DNA of 64,000 nucleotides, from positions 433,419,379-433,483,378 of the forward strand of contig CM077676.1 in NCBI GenBank assembly GCA_039707655.1, written 5' to 3'. A model generated the notes under the pieces. That model saw only the letters and a program-made list of their open reading frames with translations. It was not told where the DNA came from and ran no database searches. Within the stretch, counting starts at the first letter, position 1, and every line of letters starts with the position of its first letter. Below, piece by piece: positions 22,955 through 35,926 of the stretch. The translations under genes were made by a program, and so were the position numbers. This stretch comes from Elymus sibiricus (lineage: Eukaryota > Streptophyta > Magnoliopsida > Poales > Poaceae).

Positions 22955-22986
22955 CCCCTGGCCCACTTCTGGCCCCCATTTTCTGG

Positions 22987-22993
22987 TATATAA
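22987..22993 (+). promoter_or_regulatory. TATA box of E1 5' LTR
   Basis: TATATAA, the U3 promoter element. D2 later inserted about 50 bases downstream and would block the transcript. Confidence 0.6.
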
Positions 22994-23042
22994 GTCATTT
23001 TGCCCTAGAAAAAATGGAGAGAAGACTTTTGGGATGGTGCGC

Positions 23043-24611
23043 TGCTACTTGTAGCTTGCGTTGGTATTTCCCCGAAGAGGAAGCGATGATGCAGCACAGT
23101 AGAGGTAAGTATTTTCCTCAATTATGAAACCAAGGTTATCGAACCAGTAGGAGAATCACACAACACCTAGTAAGCAGTACCTGCACACAAACAACAAATC
23201 CTTGCACCCAACGCAAACAAGGGGTTGTCAATCCCTTGGCGGTAAGATTGCAAGATTAAATTGTATTTGATAGATTGCAGCAAAAATACTAAATAAAATA
23301 AATAAAAGAAAATGGCAGCAATATTTTTAGGGTTTTAGTAATATGATTTAGGTAGACCCGGGGGCCATAGATTTCGCTAGAGGCTTCTCTTGAGAAAATA
23401 GCATACGGTGGGTAGACAAATTACTGTTGGGCAATTGATAGAAAAGCAAATAATCATGACAATATCCAAGGCAATGATCATGTATATAGGCATCACGTCC
23501 AAGATTAGTAGACCGACTCCTGCCTGCATCTACTACTATTACTCCACACATCGATGGGCTATCCAGCATGCATCTAGTGTATTAAGTCCATAAGAACGGA
23601 GTAATGCCTTAAGAACGATGACATGATGTAGACAAGACAAACTCACGAATTAATAAACCCAATGAATAGATCCCATCTTTTTACCCTTAGTAGCAACGAT
23701 ACATACGTGTCATGTCCCCTTCTGTCACTGGGATTGAGCACCGCAAGATCGAACCCACTACAAAGCACCTCTTCCCATGGCAAGATAAATCAACTTAGTT
23801 GGCCAACCAAATCAATAGATCAGAGAAGAAATACAAGGCTATAATAATCATGCATAAAAGAGATCAGAGAAGACTCAAATAATATTCATGGATAATCTAA
23901 TCATAAACTCACAATTCATCGGATCCCAACAAACACACCGCAAAGAAAGATTACATCGGATAGATCTCCAAGAACATCAAGGAGAACATTGTATTGAACA
24001 TCAAAAAGAGAGAAGAAGCCATCTAGCTACTGCCTATGGACCCAAAGGTCTGTGGTAAACTACTCATGCATCATCGGAGAAGCAGCAAGGTTGATGTAGA
24101 GCCCCTCCGTGATCGATTCCCCCTCCGGCAGATTACCGGAGAAGGACCCCTGATGGGATCTCTCTGGAACAGAGGCTTGCGGCAGCGTAAAAAGTATTTC
24201 CTGGGCTCTCCTGAGGGTTTCTGATATTTTGGGAATTTATAGTGCTGGAATTAGGTCAAACGGAGATGGGGTGGGCCCACGAGGTACCAGGGCGCGCCAC
24301 CCCCCCTGGGGCGCGCCCTGGTGCCTCGTGGCCCACCTCTTCTTCTTCTGGCCCTCTCCCAAAGCTTCCAGTATTCTTCTTGCCCAAGAAAAAATCTCCA
24401 AAAAGTTTCACTGTATTTGGACTTCGTTTGATATTGATTTTCTGTGAAACAAAAACAGGGCAGAAAACAGCAACTGGCACTGGGCACTAGGTTAATAGGT
24501 TAGTCTCCAAAAATAATATAAAATTGCTGTAAATGATTATAAAAACATCCAAGATTGATATTATAACAGCATGGAACAATAAAAAATTATAGATACGTTG
24601 GAGACGTATCA
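23043..24611 (-). repeat. D2 3' LTR
   Basis: 1569 bp. It differs from the 5' LTR by an indel of ~30 bases near 24345-24380 between CTTCTT repeats. GC stem-loop at 24272-24335, TATA-like ATTTATA (minus TATAAAT) at 24235-24241. Confidence 0.92.
24272..24335. promoter_or_regulatory. GC-rich stem-loop in D2 3' LTR
   Basis: Arms CCACGAGGTACCAGGGCGCG and CGCGCCCTGGTGCCTCGTGG are complementary except for one T/G position, with a C/G-rich loop. It lies 30-35 bases upstream of the minus-strand TATA box. Confidence 0.8.
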
Positions 24612-24625
24612 GCATCCCCAAGCTT

Positions 24626-27150
24626 AATTCCTGCTCGTCCTCGAGTAGGTAAATGATAAAAATAGAATTTTTGATGTGGAATGCTGCCTAACATATTTAT
24701 CACATATTATTTTTCTTTTTGTAGCATGGACATTGGACTTATATGATTCAAAGCAATAGTCTATAATTTGACATGAAAACATAGATACTCAAGCAAACTA
24801 ACAAGCAACCATGTCTTTCAAAATATCAACGCTAAAGAAAGTTATCCCTAGCCCAATATGCTCAATCATTGATCCATTTATGAAACACACTCCAATATTA
24901 GCTACAACCAATGCACAAGTATGACAATAGTGTTCTCTAGTTGGTGCTTTTGTAAGAGAAGATGGAGACTCAAGAAAAATAAAAATTGCATAAAAGTAAA
25001 TAGATAGGCCCTTCGCAGAGGGAAGCAGAGATTTGTCAAATGTGCCAGAGCTCAAAGCTGAAATTAAAGAGATAAAAAATATTTTGGGAGGCATGCTTTT
25101 CCTGTCAACGAAAACGAATGAGAATTTCCAATATCTTCCATGCTACATACATCATAGGCGGTTCCCAAACAGAAAATAAATTATACTCTCCTTCATTAAG
25201 ATTTTTCTTTTCGCGAGAGTACTCCCCTTCATTAAGATTTTTTTTATTTCTTTCTAAGGGAGATTTGCTTTTGTTTTCATTATTTTTGCATTACTGCAAT
25301 TTTGGCATTTTAGCAATTTAACAATTCGGGACGGGCATCCCTATTACCACCACACTCTCGCGCAATGACAAGTGAATAAACACTCATCTTGAGAATAACA
25401 CACCTAGCATAGAAGATATTGGCTACCCCCTTCCGCTTCATGAGCGGTACGAGCACACAAAACAGAAAAAATTATTTTGAAATTTAGAGTTGGCACACGC
25501 AAATTTACTTGGAACGACATTGGAATACCACATATAGGTAGATATAGTGGACTCATAAGGCAAAACTGGTTTTAAGGATTTTGGATGCACAATCAGTATT
25601 TCCGCTTAGTACAAATGAAGGCTAGCAAAAGATTGAGAAGCAACCAACCAAAAAACGAAAACGGTCATAAACATGCATTGAACATAACTAGCACCGAATA
25701 ATGCACCATAGTAGGATATAACTTCATTGCATAACTATTGACTTAACGTGCTTGCATAGGGAATCACAAACCTTAACACTAATATTATTACTTAAACACA
25801 ATTACTCACTAACATGGCATCACATATCATCATTTCCATATCGCAAAACTATTGCAAGGAATCACACTCGTCATATCCAATGATCTATATGAAAGTTTTT
25901 ATCTATATCCCTCTTGAATATTCATCATTTTGCGACCAATTGCATAACATGTGCAAATTACCGTTACTATCATCATCTCTCAAAAAGATTTAAGTGAAGC
26001 ATGAGAGTGCAAATATTTCTTCAAAATTTCAATCTTAACAATTCTCAAAATAATATAAGTGAAGCACGAGAATTCATTTCTTCAAAATTTCAATCAAGTC
26101 AATTCTCAAAATGATATAAGTGAAGCATGAGAATTTATTTCTACAAAATTTCAATCAACTCTCAAAATAATATAAGTGAAGCATGAGAGTTTATTTCTAC
26201 AAAATTTCAGCCACCACCGTGCTCAAAAGGATTTAAGTGAAGCACTAGAGCAACTGCCTAGCTAAAAAAATTTAAGTGAAGCACATAGAGTATTCTACAA
26301 ATTATGATGATAACGTGTGGCTCTCTCAAAATAGGTGTGTGCAGCAAAGATGATTGTGACAAACTAAAAAGCAAACCAAGCAAAGACTCATATCATACAA
26401 GACGCTCCAAGCAAAACACATATCATGTGACGAATAAAAATATAGCTCCAAGTAAAATTACCGATGGTCGGTAGAATAAAGAGGGGAATGCCTTCCGGGG
26501 CATCCCCAAGCTTAGACGCTTGAGTCTTCCTTGAATATTACCTTGGGGTGACTTCGGCATCCCCAAGCTTAGGCTTTTGCTACTCCGTATTTCTTCGTCC
26601 ATCGTGATCTCACCCAAAACTTGAAAACTTCAATCACACAAAACTCAACAAAACCTTCGTGAGATCCGTTAGTATAACAAAACAAATCACTACTATAAGT
26701 ACTGTTGCAAACCCATTCATATTTTATTTTTGCATTATACCTACTGTACTCTAACTTCACCATGGCTTATACCCCCCGATACAATCCATAGATTCATCAA
26801 AACAAGCAAGTAGTGCATCAAAAACAGAATCGGTCAAAAACAGAACAGTCTGTAGCAATCTATTTGAAAGACATACTTCTGTAAGTCCAAAAATTCTGAA
26901 AAATTAGGAAAACGTGGGAAATTCATATACCAATACTGTGTAAAAATTTCAGATTTTTCTGACGCTCCAGTACAGAAACAAAATTCGGTCACTGGACGCA
27001 AAACTTTCTGTTTTCCAAACAGCATCAATTATACTATCTTCCAAATCATCCCAAAGGCTTTACTTGGCACAAACACTAATTAAAAACATAAAAATACTAT
27101 CATACCAGTAGCATGACTGTAAAAACACACCATAACAGAAACTTATAACA
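24626..27150. other. D2 non-coding region
   Basis: Reverse-orientation counterpart of D1's non-coding half. It includes tandem units at 25975-26285 and two internal GCATCCCCAAGCTT motifs at 26500 and 26557. No supported ORF. Confidence 0.75.
25975..26285. repeat. Tandem repeats in D2 (AAGTGAAGCATGAGA units)
   Basis: Five units with TATAAGTGAAGCATGAGA and TTTCTTCAAAATTTCAATC spaced by ~55-70 bases, matching the D1 block at 18740-19041 in reverse. Confidence 0.8.
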
Positions 27151-27270
27151 AAATTTTATTTTAGTCATTGGGTTGCCTCCCAACAAGCGCTATTGTTTTA
27201 TGCCCCTAGCTAGGCATAATGCATAATTTCAAGTATTGTCATACTTCTTATTGGTCCTAGCAACTCCTAT

Positions 27271-27921
27271 TTAATTATCTTTGCCATTATCAATTATGTA
27301 TACTAGATGATCAAGCTTAGTGCAAAGGGTTTTTATTTCTTTCAGGACACATAAAGAGATCTTTTTATCCAAGACATCGATCCTCCTATTTTGTGATACT
27401 ACATGACCATTTATCGTAGAAGCAAGATTAAATATTCCTCGAAAGTTGGAATCCATGCTAGCCTTTGTTTCTTTTATTAGCTCATTTTGATAAAAGCACA
27501 CTAAAGCAGTAGGTTCAATAGTTTCAACTGTTGGTTGCCCAAATATGTTTTTCATCTTTTCATAGGTGTCAAAGGCATCACCCTCAAGAAAATCGTTTTC
27601 AAATATAGAGTCCAAAACGCGTCTATGATCAAGCGGTAAACCAACATAAAAACTCCTTAGGAATAACTTAACATGATATTGAGGCCTAGCACTTGTTTGA
27701 ATTTTTAATAATCTATCCCAAGCTTCTTTTAAATATTCATCACTCAAGTATTTAAAATTTAAAAGTCCTGGATCATCTTCGGCAAGATTATCAAATTTTT
27801 CTTTAGAAACCTTAGGAAAACCTCTTTTAATATTTTCATCATTCATAAGCTTCAAGAGGATAGATGGATTGTCTAAGGAACTAGCACTAGGAAGAGGATT
27901 ACTTTTCTTAAATTCAGCCAT
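27271..27921 (-). CDS. D2 short gag-like protein, 216 aa
   Basis: ATG at 27921 (MAEFKKSNPLPS). The frame is open to the stop at 27271. The central part (EAWDRLLKIQ, LFLRSFYVGLPLDHRRVLDS) lines up with the retrotransposon gag region WERMKxxIKNCP...IFYAGLNxxSRxLLDS in D1, but identity is low and the N-terminal half of that domain is missing. It lacks the Asn-rich region, the protease and any zinc knuckle. It probably derives from a truncated, strongly diverged gag. Whether it still binds RNA or particles is unknown. The frame is intact, although the PBS and LTRs have mutations. Confidence 0.6.
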   Translation of the reverse strand: MAEFKKSNPLPSASSLDNPSILLKLMNDENIKRGFPKVSKEKFDNLAEDDPGLLNFKYLSDEYLKEAWDRLLKIQTSARPQYHVKLFLRSFYVGLPLDHRRVLDSIFENDFLEGDAFDTYEKMKNIFGQPTVETIEPTALVCFYQNELIKETKASMDSNFRGIFNLASTINGHVVSQNRRIDVLDKKISLCVLKEIKTLCTKLDHLVYIIDNGKDN

Positions 27922-28100
27922 GATAGCAACTTCAAGCACACAAACGAGAAAACAGGCAAAAAGGCAAACGGAAAATATTTTTGAATTTTTGTAAAAACGT
28001 TTTAGAAGTGGGGGAGATGAAAATGAGAGGCAAATGGCAAATAAAGTAAATGCAAGGAGATGAGAGTTTGTGCAAAGGTACTTGATAAATGTTGATGATG

Positions 28101-28120
28101 TCTCCCCGACAACGGAGCCA
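28101..28120 (-). other. D2 primer-binding site, mutated
   Basis: On the minus strand it reads TGGCTCCGTTGTCGGGGAGA. It differs from the intact Asp-type site of D1 at two positions, both apparent C-to-T changes. Confidence 0.75.
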
Positions 28121-28131
28121 GAAATTCTTCC

Positions 28132-29676
28132 TGCTACTTGTAGCTTGCGTTGGTATTTCCCCGAAGAGGAAGGGATGATGCAGCACAGTAGAGATAAGTA
28201 TTTCCCTCAATTATGAAACCAAGGTTATTGAACCAGTAGGAGAATCACACAACACCTAGTAAGCAGTACCTGCACACAAACAACAAATCCTTGCACCCAA
28301 CGCAAACAAGGGTTGTCAATCCCTTGGCGGTAAGATTGCAAGATTAAATTGTATTTGATAGATTGATAGATTGCAGCAAAAATACTAAATAAAATAAATA
28401 AAAGAAAATGGCAGCAATATTTTTATGGTTTTAGTAATATGATTTAGGTAGAACCGGGGGCCATAGATTTCACTAGAGGCTTCTCTAGAGAAAATAGCAT
28501 ACAGTGGGTAGACAAATTACTGTTGGGCAATTGATAGAAAAGCAAATAATCATGATGATATCCAAGGCAATGATCATGTATATAGGCATCACGTCCAAGA
28601 GTAGTAGACCGACTCCTGCCTGCATCTACTACTATTACTCCACACATCGATGGGCTATCCAGCATGCATCTAGTGTATTAAGTCCATAAGAACGGAGTAA
28701 TGCCTTAAGAACGATGACATGATGTAGACAAGACAAACTCACGAATTAATAAACCCAATGAATAGATCCCATCTTTTTACCCTTAGTAGCAACGATACAT
28801 ACGTGTCATGTCCCCTTCTGTCACTGGGATTGAGCACCGCAAGATCGAACCCACTACAAAGCACCTCTTCCCATGGCAAGATAAATCAACTTAGTTGGCC
28901 AAACCAAATCAATAGATCGGAGAAGAAATACAAGGCTATAATAATCATGCATAAAAGAGATCAGAGAAGACTCAAATAATATTCATGGATAATCTGATCA
29001 TAAACTCACAATTCATCGGATCCCAACAAACACACCGCAAAGAAAGATTACATCGGATAGATCTCCAAGAACATCAAGGAGAACATTGTATTGAACATCA
29101 AAAAGAGAGAAGAAGCCATCTAGCTACTGCCAATGGACCCGAAGGTCTGTGGTAAACTACTCACGCATCATCGGAGAAGCAGCAAGGTTGATGTAGAGCC
29201 CCTCCGTGATCGATTCCCCCTCAGGCAGATTACCGGAGAAGGACCCCAGATGGGATCTCTCTAGAACAGAGGCTTGCGGCGGCGTAAAAAGTATTTCGTG
29301 GGCTCTCCTGAGGGTTTCTGATTTTTTGGGAATTTATAGTGCTGGAATTAGGTCAAACGGAGATGGGGTGGGCCCACGAGGTACCAGGGCGCGCCACCCC
29401 CCTGGGGCGCGCCCTGGTGCCTCGTGGCCCACCTCTTCTTCTTCTTGCCCAAGAAAAAATCTCCAAAAAGTTTCACTGTATTTGGACTTCGTTTGATATT
29501 GATTTTCTGTGAAACAAAAACAGGGCAGAAAACAGCAACTGGCACTGGGCACTAGGTTAATAGGTTAGTCTCCAAAAATAATATAAAATTGCTGTAAATG
29601 ATTATAAAAACATCCAAGATTGATATTATAACAGCATGGAACAATCAAAAATTATAGATACGTTGGAGACGTATCA
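28132..29676 (-). repeat. D2 5' LTR
   Basis: 1545 bp. GC stem-loop at 29373-29428, minus-strand TATAAAT near 29332-29338. The sequence is near-identical to the 3' LTR apart from the ~30-base indel. Confidence 0.92.
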
Positions 29677-30783
29677 TGCGCCGTCGTCTCGAGGTGGAAC
29701 TTGGGCAGGAGCACTTTTGCTCTCCGGCGGAGAGATTCCGCTGGGGATACTTCCCTCCGGGAGGGGGAAATCGTCGCCATCGACATCACCAGCGACCCTC
29801 TCATCGTGGGAGGGCCAATCTTCATCAACATCTTCACCAGCACCATCTCATCTCAAACCCTAGTTCATCTCTTGTATTCAACCTTTGTCTCAAAACCTCA
29901 GATTGCTACCTATGGGTTGCTAGTAGTGTTGATTACACATTGTAGTTGATGCTAGTTGGTTTATTTGGTGGAAGATTATATGTTCAGATCTATTATGCTA
30001 TTCAATACTCTACTGATCATGGGCATGTTGATGATTTGTGAGTAGTTACTTTTGTTCTTGAGGACATGGGAGAAGTCTTGTCATAAGTAATCATGTGAAT
30101 TTGGTATTCGTTCGATATTTTGATGATATGTATGTTGTTGATTCTCTTAGTGGTGTCGTGTGAACGTCAACTACATAACACTTCACCATCTTTGGGCCTA
30201 AGGGAATGCATTGTGGAGTAGTAATTAGATGATGGGTTGCTAGAGTGACAGAAGCTTAAACCCTAGTTTATGCGCTATTCCGTATGATTTGGATCCATAT
30301 GTTTAATGCTATGGTTAGAGTTATCTTAATTCTTCTTTCGTAGTTGCGGATGCTTGCGAGAGGGGGTAATCATAAATGGGAGGTTTGTTCAAGTAAGAAC
30401 AGCACCCAAGCACCGGTCCACCCACATATCAAATTATCAAAGTAGCGAACGCGAATCAAACAAACATGATGAAAGTGACTAGATGAAATTCCCATGTGTC
30501 CTCAAGAACGTGTTGCTTATTATAAGAAATCGTTCCGGCTTGTCCTTTGCTATAAAAAGGATTGGGCCAACTTGCTGCACTCTTTGTTACTATTGTTACT
30601 TGTTATTTGTTACAAATTATCTTGTTATCAAACTACTCGTTACCGATAATTTCAGTGCTTGCAGAAAACACCTTGCTGAAAACCGCTTGTCATTTCCTTC
30701 TGCTCCTTGTTGGGTTCGACACTCTTACTTATCGAAAGGACTACGATTGATCCCCTATAGTTGTGGGTCATCAAGACTCTTTT

Positions 30784-30801
30784 CTGGTGCCGTTGCCGGG
30801 G
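30784..30801 (+). other. E1 primer-binding site
   Basis: CTGGTGCCGTTGCCGGGG. This matches the Asp-type PBS with one T for C. Confidence 0.8.
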
Positions 30802-30879
30802 AGTGAAGCGCCTTTGGTGAGTGGAATTTGGTAAGGAAACATTTATATTACGTGCTGAAATTTACTGTCACTTGTCACT

Positions 30880-32399
30880 ATGGAAAGTAATCCTTTGAGG
30901 GGTTTGTTCGGGGTATCTTCACCACAACCGGAAACACCAAAATTTGCTTCTCAACCTACTGCACCTACTGAAAATATTGAATATGAAATTCCTTCGGGTA
31001 TGATAGAGAAACTGCCTGCTAATCCTTATGCAGGAGATGGAACAATACATCCTGATATGCACTTGATTTATGTGGATGAAATATGTGGATTGTTTAAGCT
31101 TGCAGGTTTGTCCGGAGATGGAGTTAAGAAGAAAGTATTCCCTTTTTCTTTGGGGGGGGGATCATTGACATGGTATAGGCTATGTGATGATACCAATACA
31201 TGGGACTGGAACCGATTGAAACTGGAATTCCATCAGAAATTTTATCCTATGCATTTGGTTCATCGTGATCGGAATTATATATATATAATTTTTGCCTCGT
31301 GAAGGATAAAGCATCGCCCAAGCTTGGGGGAGGCTTAAGTACATGATGTACACATGCCCCAATCATGAGCTCGCAAAGGAAATTATCTTACAGAATTTTT
31401 ATGCTCGGCTTTCTCATGATAATCAAAATACTCTCGATTCTTCTTCGACTGGCTCCTTTATGAAGAAAACTATTTAATTCAGATGGGATCTTCTAGATAG
31501 AATTAAACGCAACTCTGAAGATTTTGAACTCGACAAAGGTAAAGCGTCAGGAATAATACTTGAGTTCGATTGTGTTAAATCTTTTATGACTACCGATGCC
31601 TTTCATAAGTTTAGCACTAAATATGGACTTGACTCTGAGATAGTAGCTTCCTTTTGTGAATCATTTGCTACTCATGTTGATCTCCCTAAGGAGAAGTGGT
31701 TTAAATATCATCCCCCTGTTAAAGAAAAGGTTGAGGAACCCGGTAGTATTAAAGAAGAAACAATTGTTTACCATGTTGATCTAGTTGTGCCTACCGCTTA
31801 TATTGAGAAACCACCTTTTCCTGTTAGTATTAAGGAACATGCTAAAGTTTCAACTGTGGTTAACAAAAGTCACATTAGAGCACCTAGACCCTCTGAACAA
31901 ATTAAAGTTGAACCTAATGTTGCTATGGTTAAAGATCTCTTGGTTGATAATAGAGATGGGCATGTTATTTACTTCTGCGATGAAGCAGCTAGAATTGCTA
32001 AACCTGATTCTAAAGATAAAAACAGACCCGTTGTGGGCATGCCTGTTGTCTCAGTTAAAATAGGAGATCATTGTTATCATGGCTTATGTGATTTGGGTGC
32101 TAGTGTGAGTGCTATTCCATTTACCTTATATCAAGAAATTATGAATGAGATTGCACCTGCTGAAATTGAGGACATTGATGTTACTATTAAACTTGCAAAC
32201 AGAGATACCATTACACCGCTTGGGATCGTTAGAGATGTTGAAGTCTTGTGCGGAAAAAATCAAATACCCTACTGATTTTCTAGTCCTTGGTTCCCCACAA
32301 GATGATTTTTGTCCCATTATATTTGGTAGACCTTTCTAGAACACTGTTAATGCCAAGATTGATTGCGCTAAAGAAATTGTTAGTGTTGATTTTGTTGGT
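30880..32399 (+). pseudogene. E1 gag and protease, broken
   Basis: ATG 30880 (MESNPLRGLFG) begins gag. It loses frame at a TATATATATA stretch around 31276-31290. The correct frame then continues, with a TAA at 31475-31477 (after GSFMKKTI) and onward through KYHPPVKEKVEEPG. The aspartic protease site CDLGASVSAIPFTL lies at ~32085. A second frameshift follows at an A-run near 32255 (KNQIPY versus IKYPTDFLVLG). FGRPF is followed by TAG at 32337-32339. Normal roles: capsid formation and polyprotein cleavage. A run of eight G at ~31156 sits where other gag proteins have a different sequence and may be a further slip. Confidence 0.85.
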
Positions 32400-35300
32400 A
32401 TGTCTCATGAGTTTAATTTCTCTAAATTTCGTAGACAACCTCATGATAAAGAATTACCTAGTAAAGATGAAATTATTGGTCTTGCTTCTATTGCCGTACC
32501 TCCTATTGATCCGTTAGAACAATATTTGCTAGACCACGAAAATGATATGCATATGAATGAAAGAAATGAAATAGATAGAATGTTCTTTGATCAGCCACCC
32601 ATCCTTAAACATAATTTGCCTATTGAAACTCTTGGAGGTCCTCCTCCACCTAAGGGTGATCCTGTATTCGAATTGAAGCAATTGCCTGATACATTGAAAT
32701 GTGCTTATCTTGATGAAAAGAAGATATATCCTGTTATTATTAGTGCTAACCTTTCAGCCCATGAAGAAAAGAGATTACTAAAAACTCTGAGGAAGCACTG
32801 AGATGCTATCGGATATGCTCTTGATGATCTTAAGGGCATTAGTCCCACTCTATGTCAGCACAAAATTAATATGGAGCCTGATGCTAAACCAGTTGTCGAC
32901 CACCAACGACGATTAAATCCTAAGATGAAGGAGGTGGTAAGAACTGAAATATTAATACTTCTGGAAGAAGGTATAATCTATCCCATAGCTGATTGTAGAT
33001 GGGTAAGTCATGTTCATTGTGTCCCTAAGAAAGGGGGTATTACCGTTGTTCCCAATGATAAAAATGAACTCATTCCACAAAGAATTGTAACTGGTTATAG
33101 GATGGTAATTGATTTTAGAAAACTAAACAAAGCTACTAGAAAAGATCATTACCCCTTACCTTTCATTGATCAAATATTAGAAAGATTGTCTAAGCATACA
33201 CACTTTTGTTTCCTAGACGGATATTCTGGTTTTTCTCAAATACCCGTAGCACAATCTGATCAAGAGAAAACCACCTTTACTTATCCTTTTGGAACTTATG
33301 CTTATAGACGTATGCCTTTTGGTTTATGCAATGCACCTGCTACCTTTCAAATATGTATGACTGCTATATTCTCTGACTTTTGTGAAAAGATTGTTGAGGT
33401 ATTTATGGATGATTTTTCCGTTTACGGAACTTCTTTTGATGATTGCTTAAGCAACCTTGATCGAGTTTTGCAGAGATGTGAAGAAACTAATCTTGTCTTG
33501 AATTGGGAGAAGTGCCACTTTATGGTGAATGAAGGTATTGTCTTGGGGCATAAAATTTCTGAGAGAGGTATTGAAGTTGATAAAGCTAAGGTTGATGCTA
33601 TTGAGAAAATGCCATGTCCTAAAGATATTAAAGGTATAAGAAGTTTCCTTGGTCATGCTGGTTTCTATAGGAGGTTTATTAAAGACTTCTCTAAAATTTC
33701 TAGGCCTCTTACCAATCTTTTGCAAAAAGATGTTCCATTTGTTTTTGATGATGATTGTCTAGAAGCCTTTGAAACACTTAAGAAAGCCTTAACCACTGCA
33801 CCCATTGTTCAACCACCTGATTGGAACTTGCCTTTTGAAATTATGTGTGATGCTAGTGATTATGCTGTTGGTGCTATTCTAGGACAGAGAGTTGATAAGA
33901 AATTAAATGTTATCCATTATGCTAGTAAAACTCTAGACAGTGCCCAAAGAAATTATGCTACTACTGAAAAAGAATTTTTAGCAGTTGTGTTTGCATGTGA
34001 TAAATTCAGATCCTACATAGTTGATTCTAAAGTAACTGTTCACACTGATCATGCTTCTATTAAATATCTTATGGAAAAGAAAGATGCTAAACCTAGACTT
34101 ATTAGGTGGGTTCTATTGCTACACGAATTTGACTTGCATATAATTGATAGAAAGGGAGCTGAGAATCCCGTAGCAGATAATTTGTCTAGAATTGAAAATG
34201 TTCTTGATGACCCACTTCCCATTAATGATGATTTTCCTGATGAACAATTAGCTATCATAAATGCTTCTCGTAATACTCCTTGGTATGCAGACTATGCTAA
34301 TTACATTGTTGCTAAATACATACCACCTAGTTTCACATACCAACAAAAGAAAAAGTTCTTTTATGATTTAAGACATTACTTCTGGGATGACCCACATCTG
34401 TATAAAGGAGTAGATGGTATTATTAGGCGTTGTATACCTGAGCATGAACAGGAACAAATCCTACGAAAGTGTCACTCCGAAGATTATGGAGGACACCTTG
34501 CGGGAGACAGAACTGCACATAAGGTATTGCAATCTGGTTTTTATTGGCCTACTCTTTTCAAGGATGCTCGTAAGTTTGTCTTATCTTGTGATGAATGTCA
34601 AAGAATTGGTAATGTTGGTAGACGTCAGGAAATGCCTATGAACTATTCACTTCTTGTTGAACCATTTGATGTTTGGGGATTTGATTATATGGGACCTTTT
34701 CCTAAATCCAATGGGTATACTCATATTTTAGTTGCTGTTGATTACGTTACTAAGTGGGTAGAGGCTATTCCAACTAGTAGTGTTGATCATAACACTTCTA
34801 TTAAAATGCTTAAAGAAGTTATTTTCCCAAGGTTTGGAGTCCCTGGATATTTAATGACTGATGGTGGTTCACATTTTATTCATGGTGCATTCCGTAAATT
34901 GCTTGCTAAATATGATGTCAACCATAGAATTGCATCTCCATATCACCCTCAAACTAGTGGTCAAGTTGAATTGAGCAATAGAGAAATAAAATTAATTTTG
35001 CAAAAAACCGTTAATAGATCTAGAAAGAATTGGTCTAAGAAACTTGACGATACATTGTGGGCTTATAGAACCGCTTATAAAAATCCCATGGGTATGTCTC
35101 CTTATAAAATGGTTTATGGAAAAGCATGTCATTTACCTCTTGAGTTAGAACATAAAGCATATTGGGCAATTAAAGAACTGAATTATGATTTTAAACTTGC
35201 CGGTGAAAAGAGGTTATTTGATATTAGCTCATTAGATGAATGGAGAACCCAAGCTTATGAAAATGCCAAATTATTTAAAGAAAAGGTTAAAAGATGGCAT

Positions 35301-35606
35301 GATAGAAGAATTCAAAAACGGGAATTCAAAGTAGGTGAGCAAGTTCTATTGTAAAATTCTCGTTTGAGATTCTTTGCAGGAAAACTTCTCTCTAAATGGG
35401 AAGGACCGTATATCATCGAGGAAGTTTATCGCTCTGGAGCCATCAAAATAAATAACTCCGAAGGCACTAATCCGAGAGTGGTGAATGGGCAAAGAATTAA
35501 ACATTATATTTCAGGTACCCCCATTAATGTTGAAACTAATATTATTGAAACAATTACACCGGAAGAATACATAAGAGAGACCTTCCGGAACACTCCAGAA
35601 CCCTGA
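32400..35606 (+). pseudogene. E1 pol: reverse transcriptase, RNase H, integrase (two stops)
   Basis: One frame, stopped by TGA at 32799-32801 and TAA at 35352-35354, otherwise open. RT carries FMDD at 33402-33413 (F in place of the usual Y) and [13 protein letters not shown] upstream. RNase H shows [12 protein letters not shown] (~33840), [10 protein letters not shown] and [11 protein letters not shown] (~34040). Integrase has an H-H-C-C zinc region ([11 protein letters not shown] ... SCDECQ, ~34470-34600) and the D-D-E core: D in FDYMGPF, D in [11 protein letters not shown] in ELSNREIK. Past the second stop, FFAGKLLSKWEGPYII is the C-terminal GKLxSxWxGP tail. Reverse transcription and integration enzymes of an Athila-type element, recently dead. 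Confidence 0.92.
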
Positions 35607-35727
35607 AAGGAAGATGTATGTGATACGGTAAGTAAACCGACTCCAAAAATTCCATAAAAATATTTTCTGTTAGTTTTGAAATATTTCTAAAAATACAAAA
35701 ATAAGAAACAGTCGGGGGGACCCACCT

Positions 35728-35774
35728 GGTGCCCACGAGGCACCAGGGCGCGCCCTGGTACCTCGTGGGCCCCA
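35728..35774. promoter_or_regulatory. GC-rich stem-loop just downstream of E1 pol
   Basis: CCCACGAGGCACCAGGGCGC followed directly by GCGCCCTGGTACCTCGTGGG. The arms are ~20 bp with one mismatch. This is the same motif as in the LTR promoters, here inside the element ahead of the third ORF. Confidence 0.75.
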
Positions 35775-35836
35775 CGTGTGCCTTTCCGACTCCGTTTTTC
35801 TTCTGTATTACTTGTTTTACAAGATAAAAAAATCTT

Positions 35837-35844
35837 TATATATA
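35837..35844 (+). promoter_or_regulatory. TATA-like sequence ahead of E1 ORF3
   Basis: TATATATA, 83 bases before the splice-acceptor-ATG region of ORF3 and 62 bases after the internal stem-loop. The promoter role is inference. Confidence 0.35.
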
Positions 35845-35926
35845 CTCTCATATGTTTTGACCACCGTATCGCAGAAATCTCCTCTGTTCTTGTTTCGTGC
35901 TATTTTTTTGACAGATCTAGATTGTA

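Larger units (their letters stand above)
23043..29676 (-). mobile_element. D2: Athila-lineage non-autonomous gypsy (minus strand)
   Basis: TSD TGCGC (23038-23042, 29677-29681). On the minus strand the LTRs start TGATACGTCTCCAACG and end GTAGCA (23043-24611 and 28132-29676). Near the 5' LTR is a mutated Asp-type PBS (28101-28120, TGGCTCCGTTGTCGGGGAGA), where two positions look like C-to-T changes. The polypurine tract is GCATCCCCAAGCTT in plus reading (24612-24625). Its single ORF is a short gag-like protein. The rest matches the non-coding 3' half of D1, so D1 and D2 are two versions of one family with different coding modules. Confidence 0.93.
22623..30773 (+). repeat. E1 5' LTR (1.51 kb, split by D2)
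   Basis: 22623-23042 plus 29682-30773. It contains a GC stem-loop at 22896-22954 and TATATAA at 22987. Confidence 0.92.
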
